Below, piece after piece: positions 1 through 12,920 of a stretch of 64,000 bases of DNA. Where the stretch lies: NCBI GenBank assembly GCA_037074765.1, contig JBAMDO010000109.1, forward strand, positions 62,001-126,000, written 5' to 3'. Source of the DNA: Mansonella perstans (taxonomy: Eukaryota; Nematoda; Chromadorea; Rhabditida; Onchocercidae). Position 1 is the first letter of the stretch. Each line of letters opens with the position of its first letter. A model generated the notes under the pieces. That model did no database searches. It was not told the DNA's origin and saw nothing but the letters and a program-made list of their open reading frames with translations. The position numbers were made by a program, and so were the translations under genes.

Positions 1-213
1 AAAAATTCATTTTTTGCTTCTTTAAAAAAAATTTAAAAAAAAAATTTTTTACGATCATAATGCTTGCTATTAGACTGTCAGTTGGAAATCTAACTTTTAA
101 AGTTTTCACGTGTATATTCTATCCAAGCTTATTTTTTGGGCTATTCCTATTAACGAAATTTAGCTCTGAAGTGTATGCATCCGGAAAAAAAAAAACGATT
201 CGAATGTTATTAC

Positions 214-941
214 TGTAGAAAGTGCGAGTTCAAATCCATCCGGATTCATTGATGGTAATAGATGAATTGATGTCGAATTGATAAGTTCCATGATTTCCTT
301 ATTTTTTGCCGAAAGTTGATCGCAGAAGTATGATGCAAGCCGCAATAGAAGTTCTCTTCCTACCGGCTCATTTCCATGCATATTCCCAATATACTTCATT
401 TCCGGTTTTACTGGAAATACTTATCAACTTCAATTGATTTGTATTTTTTTTCCTTTTTTTAGGAATGCAATTTAGGATTGAGAATATTTGACTGGAAAAA
501 AGTAGGGAAAAAATTCCAAGTTGAAAGAATAATTCAGAATATTTCAATGCAGTGAAAATTATACAGTAGAAGGAAAATGGAATAAATGTCAGATAAAAAG
601 TAAAAAAAAATTCTGAAAAAGAATACAAGAAATCATTTCGATACAAAAGTTCTATTAACCAAAGATAGTTAAAGAATACGGTAATGTAACTTACACATTT
701 GATGCTGTCCAGGCCTTGTTGAAAATTGGATAACAAGTAAGTAACGTCCTTTAACACTTTTACCGATCGAATAAACAGTGGTATAATTAGGACATTGTTT
801 GTTAATATTCATAAGTATGGTTTCCAATTCATCCTGATTATGGTAATTAGCCCATTGATCAGTTATACCAGTTGTACCTTTGACTTTTTGTGTTTTCGAG
901 ACGAATAATAGAAATAAAAAGGGAAAAAAATAGTAGTACAT
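214..941 (-). CDS. M14 zinc carboxypeptidase (CPE/CPD/CPN type), 5' part only
   Basis: This is a secreted or membrane metallocarboxypeptidase that removes C-terminal basic residues, the family that processes propeptides. Exon 1 (about 695-941) starts at an ATG, encodes a hydrophobic signal peptide ([11 protein letters not shown]) and ends in STRPGQH, the conserved start of the catalytic fold. Its donor is GTAAGT. Exon 2 (about 214-410) joins in phase after a TTTCCAG acceptor. It carries [10 protein letters not shown], in which His and Glu are the first two zinc ligands, then [10 protein letters not shown] and [11 protein letters not shown]. Exon 2 ends at an ACA/GTAATA donor. The remaining catalytic half, including the third zinc ligand and the catalytic Glu, lies beyond the left edge, so it cannot be assigned to EGL-21/CPE or CPD. 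The family call is firm; the exact orthologue is not. Confidence 0.85.
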
Positions 942-1554
942 GAAAACAACCCACTATTAAGGCCGTTTCCAATGCTTCAATACAGCAATAGTAGCAGCAG
1001 CAGCAGTAGCAACAGCAGTTATCTTTTTTCTAGTGATTAGGCTTGTGTCTACATGCTTTCGCTCTAGGCTTATTCGAATTTGAGGCCCAAAACTCATTCC
1101 TCAGTTCATGCACTCATGCATCATTGATGCCATACATTCTTTTTTCTTGCTCAATGGATAATGTATGATGACAAATCGATCCGTTTCAGCGTCATTTTCA
1201 TTTTCTACTGCTGTCAACATTATAAAAATAATGAAATGATGTGTGCCTCGAAAAGCTCATCTAAGTATGATAGAAAAATGGAAAAGAAGGGCATTTCATT
1301 ACTTTTACTCTTTTCCTACCTTTAATTATATTCTATTCTGCCAAGTATTGCATATTCTTTTCCATTCCTTTTCTTTTTTCTCTCCTCAACTTTGTCACAC
1401 AACAAAATTAATTAAAAAATTGATCATATAACAAGAAAGAAACTGATTCTGCTTTGAATTTTGATGATATGGCATCATTTAATAATGTCATTTTAAAGCT
1501 AGATTTAACCATACGTTGTTGTTACGTTGATTTAATTTGATTTAATATTTTTAA
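942..1554. promoter_or_regulatory. Upstream region of the carboxypeptidase gene
   Basis: No coding sequence is visible here. The stretch directly upstream of the carboxypeptidase start is less AT-rich than its surroundings at 960-1250. It has a short CAG/TAG-rich patch (about 985-1020). It is presumed to hold the promoter, but no TATA box or initiator can be defended. Confidence 0.3.
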
Positions 1555-1557
1555 TTA

Positions 1558-1740
1558 AACTAAATCAGAAAGATATACATTAAATTCAGCCGGACCGGAT
1601 TGCTCAGTTCTTATCATCAATGCTATTGATGCTTCAAATAATGATAATTGCTCTCCTACAAAAATTAGGTCTTTTCTTACAAACTCTCTTACAAATACTT
1701 GTGGATCATGAAAGCTTTTCCTGTCCTTTTTTATTTTTAT
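1558..1740 (-). CDS. Doubtful short ORF, possible terminal exon
   Basis: An open minus-strand frame of about 60 codons ends at a TAA. The peptide contains FVREFVRKDLIF, then VGEQLSLFEASIALMIRTEQ, and has mixed composition, less biased than random AT-rich ORFs nearby. No convincing splice acceptor of TTTCAG type precedes it; the upstream sequence is aaaaaaggacag. No further exons were recognised in the next 3.5 kb, and I do not recognise the family. It could be the last exon of an unmodelled gene, a pseudogene fragment or chance. Confidence 0.2.
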
Positions 1741-1755
1741 TTCAAATAACATCAC

Positions 1756-4700
1756 ATTTCTAATAATTCAGTTTTTATTCAAGAATTTTAGAAAAAAAAT
1801 TGAAGAAATGAAAAGATGGAAGAAAAAGGTAAATGAATGATGATAAAGGACGGAGAAAAGGGAAGAAGGAAAAAAAATAAGACCAGTTAATTTGCGAAAA
1901 AATTACGAAAAATGAAATTTTTTTTCTTCTTCCTCCATCGTTATCCGGAAAATTATTCATCAATTCCTTAATTGTCTATTTCAATTTATTTTCACATTAA
2001 ACAAACAAGCGTATATTTTTACTGAATTAATGAAAATCTGATTTTAAAAGTTGAAAATATCAAGCATTTTTCTTGATTTGAATCCATGGCGCGTAATTTG
2101 AAATTTAACAAAATTGATGAATTTTTTTTGCAACCGTAAAATCATTGCCAGCATTGAAAAATATTTGAGAAAAAAAGCCATTTAATCAAATTTAGCTAAA
2201 AGATCTAAATTTTTGAAATTTTATCCATGTAAAAGTTTTTTATTTTAAAATAATTGAGATTTTTTTTTTGAAATTATAACTTTTTTCCGACAACAATTGA
2301 AAATTTGATCACTATGATATATTAAACATTATGTTTTGATGTGTTCAAGTTAATCATTAATATCACTTGGAAGAGCACCAATTAAACTGATCATTATTCA
2401 TTTACTTATGCAGGAATTGTTTGAAATAATAAAAAAGCTGAAATTAACGGTAATTCTAAAATTAAATATCGTTTAATCATTTATAACATAATTACTATAT
2501 TTCCATTAAAAAAAATCAAATGTTTTTTGTATATATTCTTTTTTTACATATCACTTCATATGAAATGATCTTTATTTGATAAGCATCATTACAGAAATCA
2601 TTAATTACTTATTATCTATTAGAACGCATTCAAAGACTGTACAAAATTTAATTAAATAAAGCATTATTCCTCATGTGATACAAAATAGCTTTCCTATAAA
2701 TAAAAATTTGCAAATATTTGGTTTTTTTCCTTTCTTTTCAAGTTGAAAAAAATTGACGTTTTTTTTTTTTTTGAAGTCAACTTTTGGAGTTGTCTTGTCG
2801 GCAAAATTTCAAATGCTAAGTCTGAGTTGAATTCATTTCATTTTCCCAAATGAATATACTATAGATTTGAGAAATGTACGCGGCCAAGTTTTTTTCCTTT
2901 TTTCAAAAGCATTCTTAAGAATTTATTGATTACAAGAAGTACACTGTTAGGGTAAAAAAAGGTTAGCATTTGCGGGAATTGATTAGCTTAGTTTAAAAAA
3001 AAAGAAAAACAAAGATCTCCCAAATTATTGCCACATGTCTTTATATATCACTTTTTTTTGGAATGAACAAATCTTTCTGTTATTAATTTGGAATAAATTG
3101 AAACTTAACGATAACAATTGTTCCCGAAATATGCAGTAGTTGAAACGAGAAATTTCATTTGAAATAAATTTGCTTCGTAAATTTCCAGCGAATTGATTTT
3201 CAAAGTTTTAATTCAAAAAAAAATTTTCGTTTTTTTTTTTCCGAAACCTCTCATTGGTGATGCATATAGTGATAAATAACGTTTTAATTGAAATTTGGAA
3301 AAAATTGCATTGCAAGAAAAATTTTCATGATATTTTATTCTTTCTTTCGATTGGAAGCATTGTCACTATATGCATGCATTTTACATAAAATACGGTCAAA
3401 TATTTTGTTAATTACACTTGAAGAAATATTCTGATAACTGAATGATAAGTGATTTACCTTTATTCATTCTGATAATTGTTGATAATTTTTCATTCCTCTT
3501 GCAAAGACTATTTTATTTAATTAATTTCATTCTTTTATACTTCTAATAAAATTTATTGTAATTCCTAACAATTTCAACCATTTTACTGCATATATTCGAA
3601 GCAAATAACTAAAACAATTTAATTATAAAACATGAAAATTTGATCAAAAAAAAGAAAGAAGGAAAAAATGAACGAAAAAAGGAAAAAAATAAATTCATTA
3701 AATAGGCAAATATGGTATATCGCTGACTAGAAGTATATAGTTCAAATGTCAATTGCTACAGTTCTAACTAGTGAGCGTATAAGCGCAAGATGCATACAGT
3801 GAGTGCAACAATAACTGAATAAAATTCATTGACGTTGAATTTCAAACCATGATGATGAGGTAAAATGAACACATTTATTTTACAGACAAAAATGAAAACG
3901 AAGAAGAAAGCGTAAATGGCGTACGTAAAATTTAATCTTGAAAAACAGTTTTTTTTTTTTTAAATAAGCGCAAGAGGAAGTTAATATAGTAAAAAGCTAT
4001 ATTTGGAAAAAGTATAACAAAAGAAAGTAGATGCAACTTTCTCAACAATCTTTATTAAGCTTCTTCGTTAATTTATGCAAAAAAACTTGTCTAATTTTCC
4101 AAATTTCTTTTGTTTCTGGAATTTTTGCTTTTTTCCGGACCTTTTTTTTAATGTGATAACTTAAGTAATTAAATCAGTAACAATAGCTAATTTAATGATG
4201 CAAATTTTCATATAGCAAGAAAAATTAGCCAGTTTGATATAAATAAAAAAAAGAAAGAATCAAATTTCAGAGATCCTTCAAAACAGATAGAAATAATTTG
4301 TCATTTTTTTGTTACAAATCATGTTTCAAGTGTGCGCCATTTTGAAACGTTAAAATATGATTTATAATTTTGGAAAAATTTCTTTAACAATAAATAAAAG
4401 GAATGATTTCAAAGCAAATTATACAACTAGAAAACAAGATTTTTTCAGAAAGAAATGAGAAGTATAAATTAAAATGATAAAGAGATCTTCAATTGAACTT
4501 GAGAGAGAGAGATAGGCTTATCAATTATCACTGAATGTTATTTCTAGAACTAGTGTTAAAATCATTGTTATGATTATGTTGTTGTTATCATCATTAATAT
4601 AAAAATTATTTATGATGATTTGTAATTAATGACACCAAAATGGAATGACTAGAATAAATCCGAAAGACAAAATTGGAAAAGAATAGTGGTTAAAATTTTA

Positions 4701-5379
4701 GAAGATAAAAATTATTATCATTATCATAACAGAGTGATAATAAGATCAGCTCAAGCCAATGATAAATCATACCACTTTTTTCTAACTTTTTTCCGGAAAG
4801 AATATTATTTAATTTGAACATTTAATGATTATTTGAAAAAAAAAATCAAAAAATGAAATAGAGTGCAATTATTATATTGTAAAATATTTACAATGTTAAC
4901 AACTGAACAACGATTCAAAATCTCCACTATAATTTTGCAAAACTATTTGCTACGAGAAAAACACTTTAAATATTAGCGAATATAATTTATATTTAACTAT
5001 TTTGACAATAAAGTAATCATGCAACTAGCAGTAAGAATTTTCTCAAACTGGGAAGTGGGAAAAAAAGGAACAGTTTTGTATTTGATCTTTATCAATCGTT
5101 GATGTTTGTTGAAATATCCAGTTTTTATTCCGGATAAATGCTAAAGATTTTTTTTTTCCACGAAAAACATTTAATACCTTTTAAATCACAGTATTGAACA
5201 TTTTTCTCAAAAAGTCGCAAGACATATTTTCAATCATTTTCAATGATTTACAGATAATTTAATATACAAGCCAAAAAAAAAAAATATTAAATCATTGGAA
5301 GATACAGTATTGAAATATTTCGATAAAGAATATGTGCATTTTTAATTGAATAATGAAATCTGTACCTAATTTTTTGTTT
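1756..5379. other. Intergenic AT-rich DNA
   Basis: About 3.6 kb between the doubtful ORF and the 3' end of the ONECUT gene. It contains many A/T homopolymers, a short GA run (about 4501-4511) and no open frame with protein-like composition. No tRNA or other RNA gene was recognised. Confidence 0.5.
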
Positions 5380-5647
5380 TCATAATTGCTCAAAAACAGG
5401 TGGAGGTGGCATGGTACCAAGAATTGTTTCATTATTTGTGCTGGAATTAAGTACAACTTCTTGTTGTTGCTCTGGTTGATGATGTTGTTTTTGCTGTCGT
5501 CCTTGTGGTTGTTGTAGTTGCTGTTGTTGTTGCTGTTGTTGTTGCTGTTGTTGTTGTTGCTGTTGTTGTTGCTGTTGTTGTTGCTGTTGTTGTTGTTGTT
5601 GTTGCTGTTGCTGTTGTTGTTGTTGTTGTTGTTGTTCTTGTTGTTGC

Positions 5648-5711
<64 letters not shown>

Positions 5712-8700
5712 GCTGTTGCTCTTGTTGTTCTTCCTCTTGCCTACTACGATCATGACCACGACGACGGGCATTCATGAAAAAATTCGCAACTGTTGTAGGA
5801 TCCAATTGTAGTTGCTGTGATATTGTTAATTGCATTTCCCGTGATGGACGTTTGGTTTCCTTGAATATTGCCTGTAAAAAAGATTCCCTAATTTTTTTTA
5901 TTTCTGTAAATTATTTCAAACATTTCAATTTCAAAAGTTTCATAAACAGCGTACGATTAAACTTTATCGTTCAGTGATATTTGGAGCAAAATTTTAGCCA
6001 TGAATTCAATAGAATATCAGTAAAAAATAATTGGTGCAAATAAGTCATGATGATGTGGAAGCGTGTATAATCCAGAAATGAATCGTTGTAGAGAAAAAGT
6101 CAAGACTGCAAACGGAATACTGCTTATGGTCTTTTCCATTTCCAGAAGTAAACAAATCTTAAGCTACTACAAGATATCCATAACTTAGTTTAAATTGATC
6201 TCTCTTACCCAAAAATAAAAAAAATAAAAAATTAAGATTGGAAATTTTGTCCCAGGTAATGAAGGGTGTATCCTAAGCCAGAATGCCAGAGCAAGGCTAA
6301 CATACCACCTTCCTGCTTGTAATATATCTGGAAGACTGGTGCTGTGATGATTTTTCCTTCTTCGCTACTGATAACTGATAACTGATTGCTTCCGAGAAAC
6401 GAAGAAGGAAGCGAGTACGCACATGACTGATTAATTATTGAAATGTTGACAGGAATAATGGAAAGAGTGGAGCATATTAAATTTTTAGAGTAAATTTTCC
6501 GGAATAGAAAATAAAATATAAATTGTGTGACAAATAGTGATGTAGGTAAGTTTTCCATTAAATAAAACCATTTTTGAAAATTTTGGGTTAAAATTAAAGA
6601 AAAAATATGAAAAAAATGCTCCCATCTTTGCATTTTATTTTGTGCAATCCAATTTAAAAATAATTTTTTTCCGCTAATATTTATTGATTTTTTTTTTTTT
6701 AAATGGAAAAATATCGTATATTTATAAAACTGATAAAATGGATAAATAACTGGATCGAGTAAAGAGATAAAATTTCTTTTTATTTTTTCTTTTTGCAAAT
6801 ATCAATTAGCACCTGCAACTGGCCCACCTGCAATGTACGTCTTTGGATATCGGTGAAGACTAAGCGTGGTTTTTTTGGTGTTGCCGGTTGTGAAGCACCG
6901 TTAATCTGTTGCTCATCTTTTCGTTTACATGCTAAATTAAATGAAATTTCATTAAATGATCAACAGAAGGAAAAAGTTCAATGAGCATTTATTAAACAAT
7001 AATTAAATTTCTAACATTTCAACAATTTAATTATTGAGTAACATAGATGATTTCTCTCAAATGTAAACATTTACTGATAGTTTGAAATTTTTTTTTCAAA
7101 AATAAGAAAAAAGAAAAAGAAGAGGAGAGAGACTGAAGTAGAAATACGCACATGTTAGTCCCTTCGAATCACAACTAGTCATTTAATTTTTCAAAAATTC
7201 AACATATGTCATAATTAGTAGTAGAGAAAATTTCAAAAGCACCCGCATATCAATTGATAGCGTTTTCTTACAAACAGATTTTACAGTAACGTTCATTAAT
7301 TCACAGTCAGAAGCTTGATTAATTCACAGTCAGAAGCTTGACCTTTCGGTATGGATAATTGGTTTAACGCTTAGAACTCAATTATAAATTAAGGATATTA
7401 TTACTAATGCTTCTACAGCAAAGGTTAGTTCAGATGCGAATTTCTGGGAATATAAGATTTGAATATCATAAAGACTCGAAATTACTGCTAAAAAACTACT
7501 GAATTACTTTTCTTTTCAGCTACAGTAATGCTCTCGTTATCTTTTACAACGATGTTATCTATGACCTCTGACATTACATATTTCTGCAGATCTATGCAGA
7601 ATATATATGAATAGTTGTGTCCAGGCTATTAGTTTTGACACTTTGTTTGAAATTTCAAAATAATAAAGTGAGTAAAGCTTAAATGAGGTGAAATTTGCAT
7701 AAAATAATTTCTAATGCAAAGATTTTGCTTCATTTTCTATCTATTACAATGTTGTAAATCACTTAGAGTTTCAAACTGAAAATAATAAAGTTCGATAAGC
7801 GGAAATAAGACAATTCTCGATGAAATTAATCCGAACATATTGTCGAGATTTATAACGCATCTTTGTGATATATGCATAACTTCATTCAGAGAATAAGCAA
7901 CAAGTTTTGTTACAGATTGAAATCTTATTCACTGTAATAATATTCTTGAATGTGAGAACACATTACGTCTGATCTTTCAGTCTTTTATTTTGTAAAAATG
8001 ATCCTTTTCCAAATCAACTAATTTCAGACATTCAAGTTGATATATTATTTTTACTAAAAACCTACAGATTAGTTTACGAAAATACGATACAAAACAGATC
8101 CAATTTCTTTTTAGTCTGTAATTTTTCTTTCCTTTTTTTTGCATTTCATAAATATCTATCGAAAAATTTGAAACATTTACACAAAATTTAAACAAAAAAG
8201 AAAGAATAAATATTACTGATAAAAGTAAAACTCTGATCAATGTTATGTGTTTTCTCACAGATTCATGGCAGTATCCGACATTATAAACTGAAATACATCA
8301 AAATATCTAAAGTTCCTTCTCGTTTTTCGAAGATTTTAAATTCTTACATCTCACAGACATGTATCAAATTAATTGTAGGCAAAGGTGTTAGAAATTAAAT
8401 TTTCATGAACCATTTGAAAAATGGGCTTGAAGCGATGTAAAAATGGACATCTAGAACGAATGGTGCATTATGAATGTGACATATTTATATGAATATATAT
8501 ATGTGTGTGTGTTGTATGTATGTGTACATGTATGTTTATAATGTATATGTATGTGTCTATGTAATAATGTGTGTGTATGCTGGATATATAAGTTGATGTT
8601 TATAGAAGGCCTACACGCTTTTTATGTCATACGACTAGATGGACAGTCGTTAAAGAAATATAGTGACATGGGAATATGAAAGATTTACTGCTGATCTCTA

Positions 8701-11668
8701 ATTATCCTTAGCCTAATTACTGCAACATTAGCATCATTATATGTTTAGACTTAAATACACACAACAATTTAAAAGCTACATAATAACATTTCCATAATAT
8801 TTGCATCAAAAATTCAATTTTAAATATTTAAAAAGAAAAAAGATTATTCATAGAATTTTTTCTTAATTATTTTCCACCTTTTTTTTCTCGTTTCTTATAT
8901 TTGTCATAAAATTTTCAATTTGTTTATTTGTAATAAAAATTTGGAACTCATTAGTACCGTTAATGCCATTTGAAAAAAAAGGAGACAGTATAAGTTAGAA
9001 GTTAATAATTTTTTAAGATAAATAGATCAAGCTCATGGACTCTTAAGGAAAGAAATATTCAAAAAGACAGCTAAATTAGTCAAAATATTTAGAGTGCATA
9101 AGATAATATTACTGAGGTACAGGTAAAGTAATATATTAATGATGATAGTGATAATGCTGATAATTTTCGTTTACCAAATTCCCTACTATACCAATTACTT
9201 ATTTTATTTGACGTGCAAATTATCTGACAAATGAATCATCATTAAATTAATTACTTTAGAATTATAGTTTGTTGATTTTCATTTTTTAAAATTTGTTAGG
9301 AAAATTGCTTTAGAGAATTCTATATCTGCAGTATTCAAAAAATCTCAAATATTATGCAATTTTTTTTTCTGACTTGCAAAGAATGTATATATATACATGT
9401 ATATAGAAAGACAAAGAAAGAGATGATTTTATAGCAAAATAAGAAAATGTTAAGAAAAATTCAATAAACTTAGGAAGAAAAAATATTATATTCAAAAAAA
9501 TGGTACAGAACTAAATTTTGATAAAGATTAATTTTTAAAACTAAAATTGAAGATAAGGAGCTACTGTAAAAATAATAATTATTATTGCTAAATCTTAGAA
9601 TCAAATGGCAATGGTTTAGAGACTAAGTTTAATTAAAGTCATTTTTTATTGTTGCAAAAAAAAGAGATGTTCAATAAAAAGTACAACGAAACTAATTTAC
9701 AGTATACAGATAGATAGTTTGTAAATAATAATTGATTATTTGTATTTGAAATATAAGTGATAAATAATTGACAGTTCTTGTTTTGAAACATCTTTTCAAT
9801 TAGTTTACTTTTGTTAATGTAATAATAAAGAGCAAATAAATGTTTGACTATCTTTAGCCAGAAGTGTACACATGTGTTGTAAATAATTATCCAGTCATTA
9901 ATAAAGTATTTTATAGTTCATTTTGTATAAAATTTGTCAAAAAATTTAAGCTAACAAGATGAAAAAAAAAAATGGAGAATGAAATGGCGGGAGGTGTAAT
10001 ATGAGGAAGATAAGGATGAAGAAAAAAGTGACGAAGGTCAAAAAACAATTAAGATCATTGAGGTAAGTGGGATCCCACAGATAAAAGGATTGAACGAAAA
10101 ACCACCATCTGTGGATACAGTAGCAGCTGCAGACCGCTCGTTAATCTAAATTCATGTCACCCTTTTCCCATCCGGTCAGATATTCACATCTTTTTAGCCT
10201 GTAACACACGCAATGGTCACCATTAGCCTTACCATCAAGGACATATGTCATCCATATACAACCTTATTTCATTTCCAATCCTAATATTATGTGAATCAAT
10301 TCGATTTGTGAATTTTTAGCTGACAAAAAACGTTTTTTTTCCCTTTTTTTTGTTAAAATTCCCCATCCTCTTTTTTTCTTTTCCCTCCTATTTTTTTCTT
10401 TCTCTATCTTATTTCTTAAAAAAAATATGATTAAAAATTTGTTCCGACAATATAAGAGGTGAATGAATCTTGCAAGACTTATCAAACATTGAAACAGCAA
10501 TATTTTTAAAAACAATTAGTGGAACAAATGATCTTAGTTGAAATTATTAGTTAAATTATTTTTTTTTCTGCATATATATATATATATATATGACAAAATA
10601 ATAATCCTTTTTCAATATTTTGACATTAATTTGATTTTGAATTAAGGTAAAGTTTTTGCAAGAGGAAAAATTAACAACAATAATGAATTATTGAATAGAA
10701 AAAAAAAGATTGGGAAATAAAATGTTACCAGCCAAGCGTAAAGCAGACATTCGTTGAAATTCCGGTTCTTGTAACCATTTTGCCATACGTCTGAATGTTT
10801 CACGACCACTCTTAAGTTTAGACCATGGTTTTGGATTCCTCAATAAATCCGAAAGTGTTCCTTGTGACCTAGAAAATAACGTTTATATAATACATGAAAT
10901 CATCTAAATTTATTTTGAAACTATAAATTGAGACTTATCTTTTTTTTTGTTGAATTATCTTTTCACATTAAACCAGAAAGTGACTCAATGAAAAAATAAT
11001 TGTAAATTGGCATAAAAGACAAATGCGCCGATGTAAAAGTCAAAAGCATACCTCTTAATATAACTAACACTAACTTTTTTTTCTTCCATGTATGCCTGCT
11101 ATGAGAAGTTATAACCTTTTCAAATCAAAAATGACTGATAGAACAGGACATTAAAGAGTGTCAATTTTTCGGAACCTCAGAAAAAATAGGCTCTGAATGG
11201 GAGAGATACAGATCAGAGTATTATTTGAGTTTTCGCGCATTATCTGTGAGAGTTAATGGGTTTCGTTGGACTATTAATAGAAAAGACAGGTTTTTGAAAT
11301 GATATCGCATGAATGAATATAATTGCAATTAAAATAAGGAGGTTTAGCCGCATAGGATCAGTTTGAGTCTTATATGTAGACTAATTAATGGATACTCTCA
11401 AATCGAAAAATGAATGAAAAACAGGTGATATCTAGAAAAAGAAGTATTGAAATCAGGCTACACTTAGATGAAACGGATTGGTCACATTATACTTTTCCAG
11501 TATTGCTAGCATATGAATTCTATGGAATAATTTGATTTTATAACAAGATATTATGTAAAACATTTAATATGTCCTGAAAAGTAGTGCTGTTATCGATAGT
11601 TAAATGAAATGACAATTGTTGATGATCAACATAAGGCTATTTCACTGGTGACAAAAAAAACAAATTTC

Positions 11669-11705
<37 letters not shown>

Positions 11706-12920
11706 GATTTGATGACCTGCATAAAACGCGCTGTGCAAATATTGCTTGAGGAATCGAATATCGTTTAAGTTCAGCTGAAATCCTTTGTGCGAGATCTTTC
11801 GTATTTAGCTCATCCATATCGCTACCGGAATCTGGTGACCCGGCATGCGATATTGTATCAGCTTGCAATGGTGAGGAACCATTCTGGAATTTTTGTCGAA
11901 ATAATAATTAAAACAATGTTCGAAATGTGGCCAGTAAGGAAAGATGTGATCAGTATCATCGATTGAGAAGACGATTTATTATTGCTAACACAGTATCAAA
12001 TTTATTATCCCTATCGTAACGGCAATGACATCCGCGAAAATTGCAATTTCTTCAGCAAAGTTTTGATAAACTTTTCTCTTCCTTAAAGAATAAACGTTAG
12101 TCTCTATTGATAAATAATACCCTTAATATCTTTAATGTTTACCAAAACTTGAAATTATCAGCAAATTTGATTTATGCGGCCAAAAAGAAAAAAAGAAAGT
12201 GACGGAGAAGAAAAAGTAATCAAAAAAACGAACTCTTTTGATGGTTTCCATTGTTTCTGTATCCAAGATATCGCTTGGACCATTAAAAGTATTGTATGAA
12301 GTTGAACTGATGAAATCCAGTTTTTCCTGCTTCGGTTCCAGAACACCACTATAAGACGGTACATATGGTGATTGGGAAGGCGAAAATGGTTCGGTAAGTT
12401 GATGGAGCTGTTGATGCAATGTAACGGGTGTTGTATATTCATTCCTACTATCGCCGTTCGAATCGGTAGGTTGACCGTCATCCGTATCCGGTTCATTTTT
12501 CATATCATAAACATATTTAATGTTTACATTATATGCAAATGAACCAAAATTCAAGGAACTTGGTATGGAACTTGTTGGAGTTTGCTGGAAAAACAGGCTA
12601 CTACTAGGTGGAGGACCTGAGGCTGATTCACTTACTGCAGGACTTGTCGTGGAACGGTTAAATTTGACGGATGAATTGGTAACCGTTGAAATAGGAGGAA
12701 GTGGTTGAAGCGGTGTCAACGTAGTGTACTGGTTGAATGCCGCTGTTGTGCCAGCAGTTTGGCCATGAGGACTGCTACGATCATGGCCCGAATAACCATC
12801 GTCATGGATATGATTCCGGTAGCTATCTGGTTGAGGGGGTGATGAACTTGATAACGTGGCTGATAGTAACGGATCTGAACTATTGCTGGTCATCGGTCCT
12901 GATGATTCCAGCCCTTCCAT
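5380..12920 (-). CDS. ONECUT family transcription factor (CUT domain plus homeodomain) with polyQ tail
   Basis: A nuclear DNA-binding regulator. Five exons: about 12234-12920, 11717-11883, 10729-10868, 6828-6931 and 5380-5871. Their lengths sum to 1590 bases, exactly 529 codons plus stop. The start is the first ATG (MEGLESSGPM); the longer upstream frame begins with GTG and is rejected. Residues 1-229 are Ser/Pro/Thr-rich and poorly ordered. The CUT domain spans exons 2-3 (LNTKDLAQRISAELKRYSIP, FAQRVLCRSQGTLSDLLRNP, WLQEPEFQRMSALRLAACKR). The homeodomain spans exons 4-5 (KKPRLVFTDIQRRTLQ, then LDPTTVANFFMNARRR). FMNARR with Met at homeodomain position 50 is diagnostic of ONECUT. The C-terminus is about 70 glutamines and a short PPPP-containing end. 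The C. elegans counterparts are ceh-48 and its relatives; which one is orthologous cannot be decided here. Introns 3 and 4 are long (about 3.8 and 1 kb). Confidence 0.93.
5512..5733 (-). repeat. CAA/CAG tract encoding polyglutamine in the ONECUT C-terminus
   Basis: On the coding strand the sequence is an almost pure run of CAA and CAG codons, with two isolated glutamate codons (from about 5637 and near 5721). It lies directly after the homeodomain recognition helix and basic RSRQEEE stretch. Mixed CAA/CAG codons in groups suggest growth by slippage of short blocks. The open frame is preserved, so it is translated. Confidence 0.95.
7295..7340. repeat. 23-bp tandem duplication in ONECUT intron
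   Basis: The unit ATTAATTCACAGTCAGAAGC plus TTG occurs twice back to back (7295-7317 and 7318-7340) with no visible mismatch. It lies inside the 3.8 kb intron between the CUT and homeobox exons. Function is unknown. Confidence 0.9.
8495..8590. repeat. Degenerate TA/TG microsatellite
   Basis: An interrupted stretch of TATATG, TGTGTG and TATGTA in the long ONECUT intron. It is a low-complexity sequence with no coding meaning. Confidence 0.8.
10050..10260. other. Less AT-rich island inside the long ONECUT intron
   Basis: About 200 bases stand out from the surrounding A/T-rich intron by balanced composition and lack of homopolymers. It includes GGGATCCCA, GCAGCTGC (an E-box core) and TCCGGTCAGATA. 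No open frame with splice sites fits the flanking exons. A transcriptional enhancer is a reasonable guess, based only on composition and position. Confidence 0.3.
10569..10592. repeat. AT dinucleotide microsatellite
   Basis: About twelve TA/AT units in the ONECUT intron about 140 bases downstream, in the transcribed direction, of the second CUT exon. Confidence 0.85.
11671..11704. repeat. Long A homopolymer (T on the sense strand) beside the CUT-exon donor
   Basis: A run of about 34 A on the plus strand starts 12 bases into the intron after the first CUT exon. On the transcribed strand it is a T/U run. Assemblies often mis-size such runs, so its length should be treated as approximate. Confidence 0.9.

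Noticed and set aside
5505..5811. Plus-strand frames encoding long poly-Val and poly-Leu
   Set aside because: They are the reverse strand of the CAA/CAG polyglutamine tract of the ONECUT exon.
6232..6798. 188-codon minus-strand ORF
   Set aside because: It lies in the intron between the two homeobox exons and is Phe/Ile/Lys-rich with no family signal.
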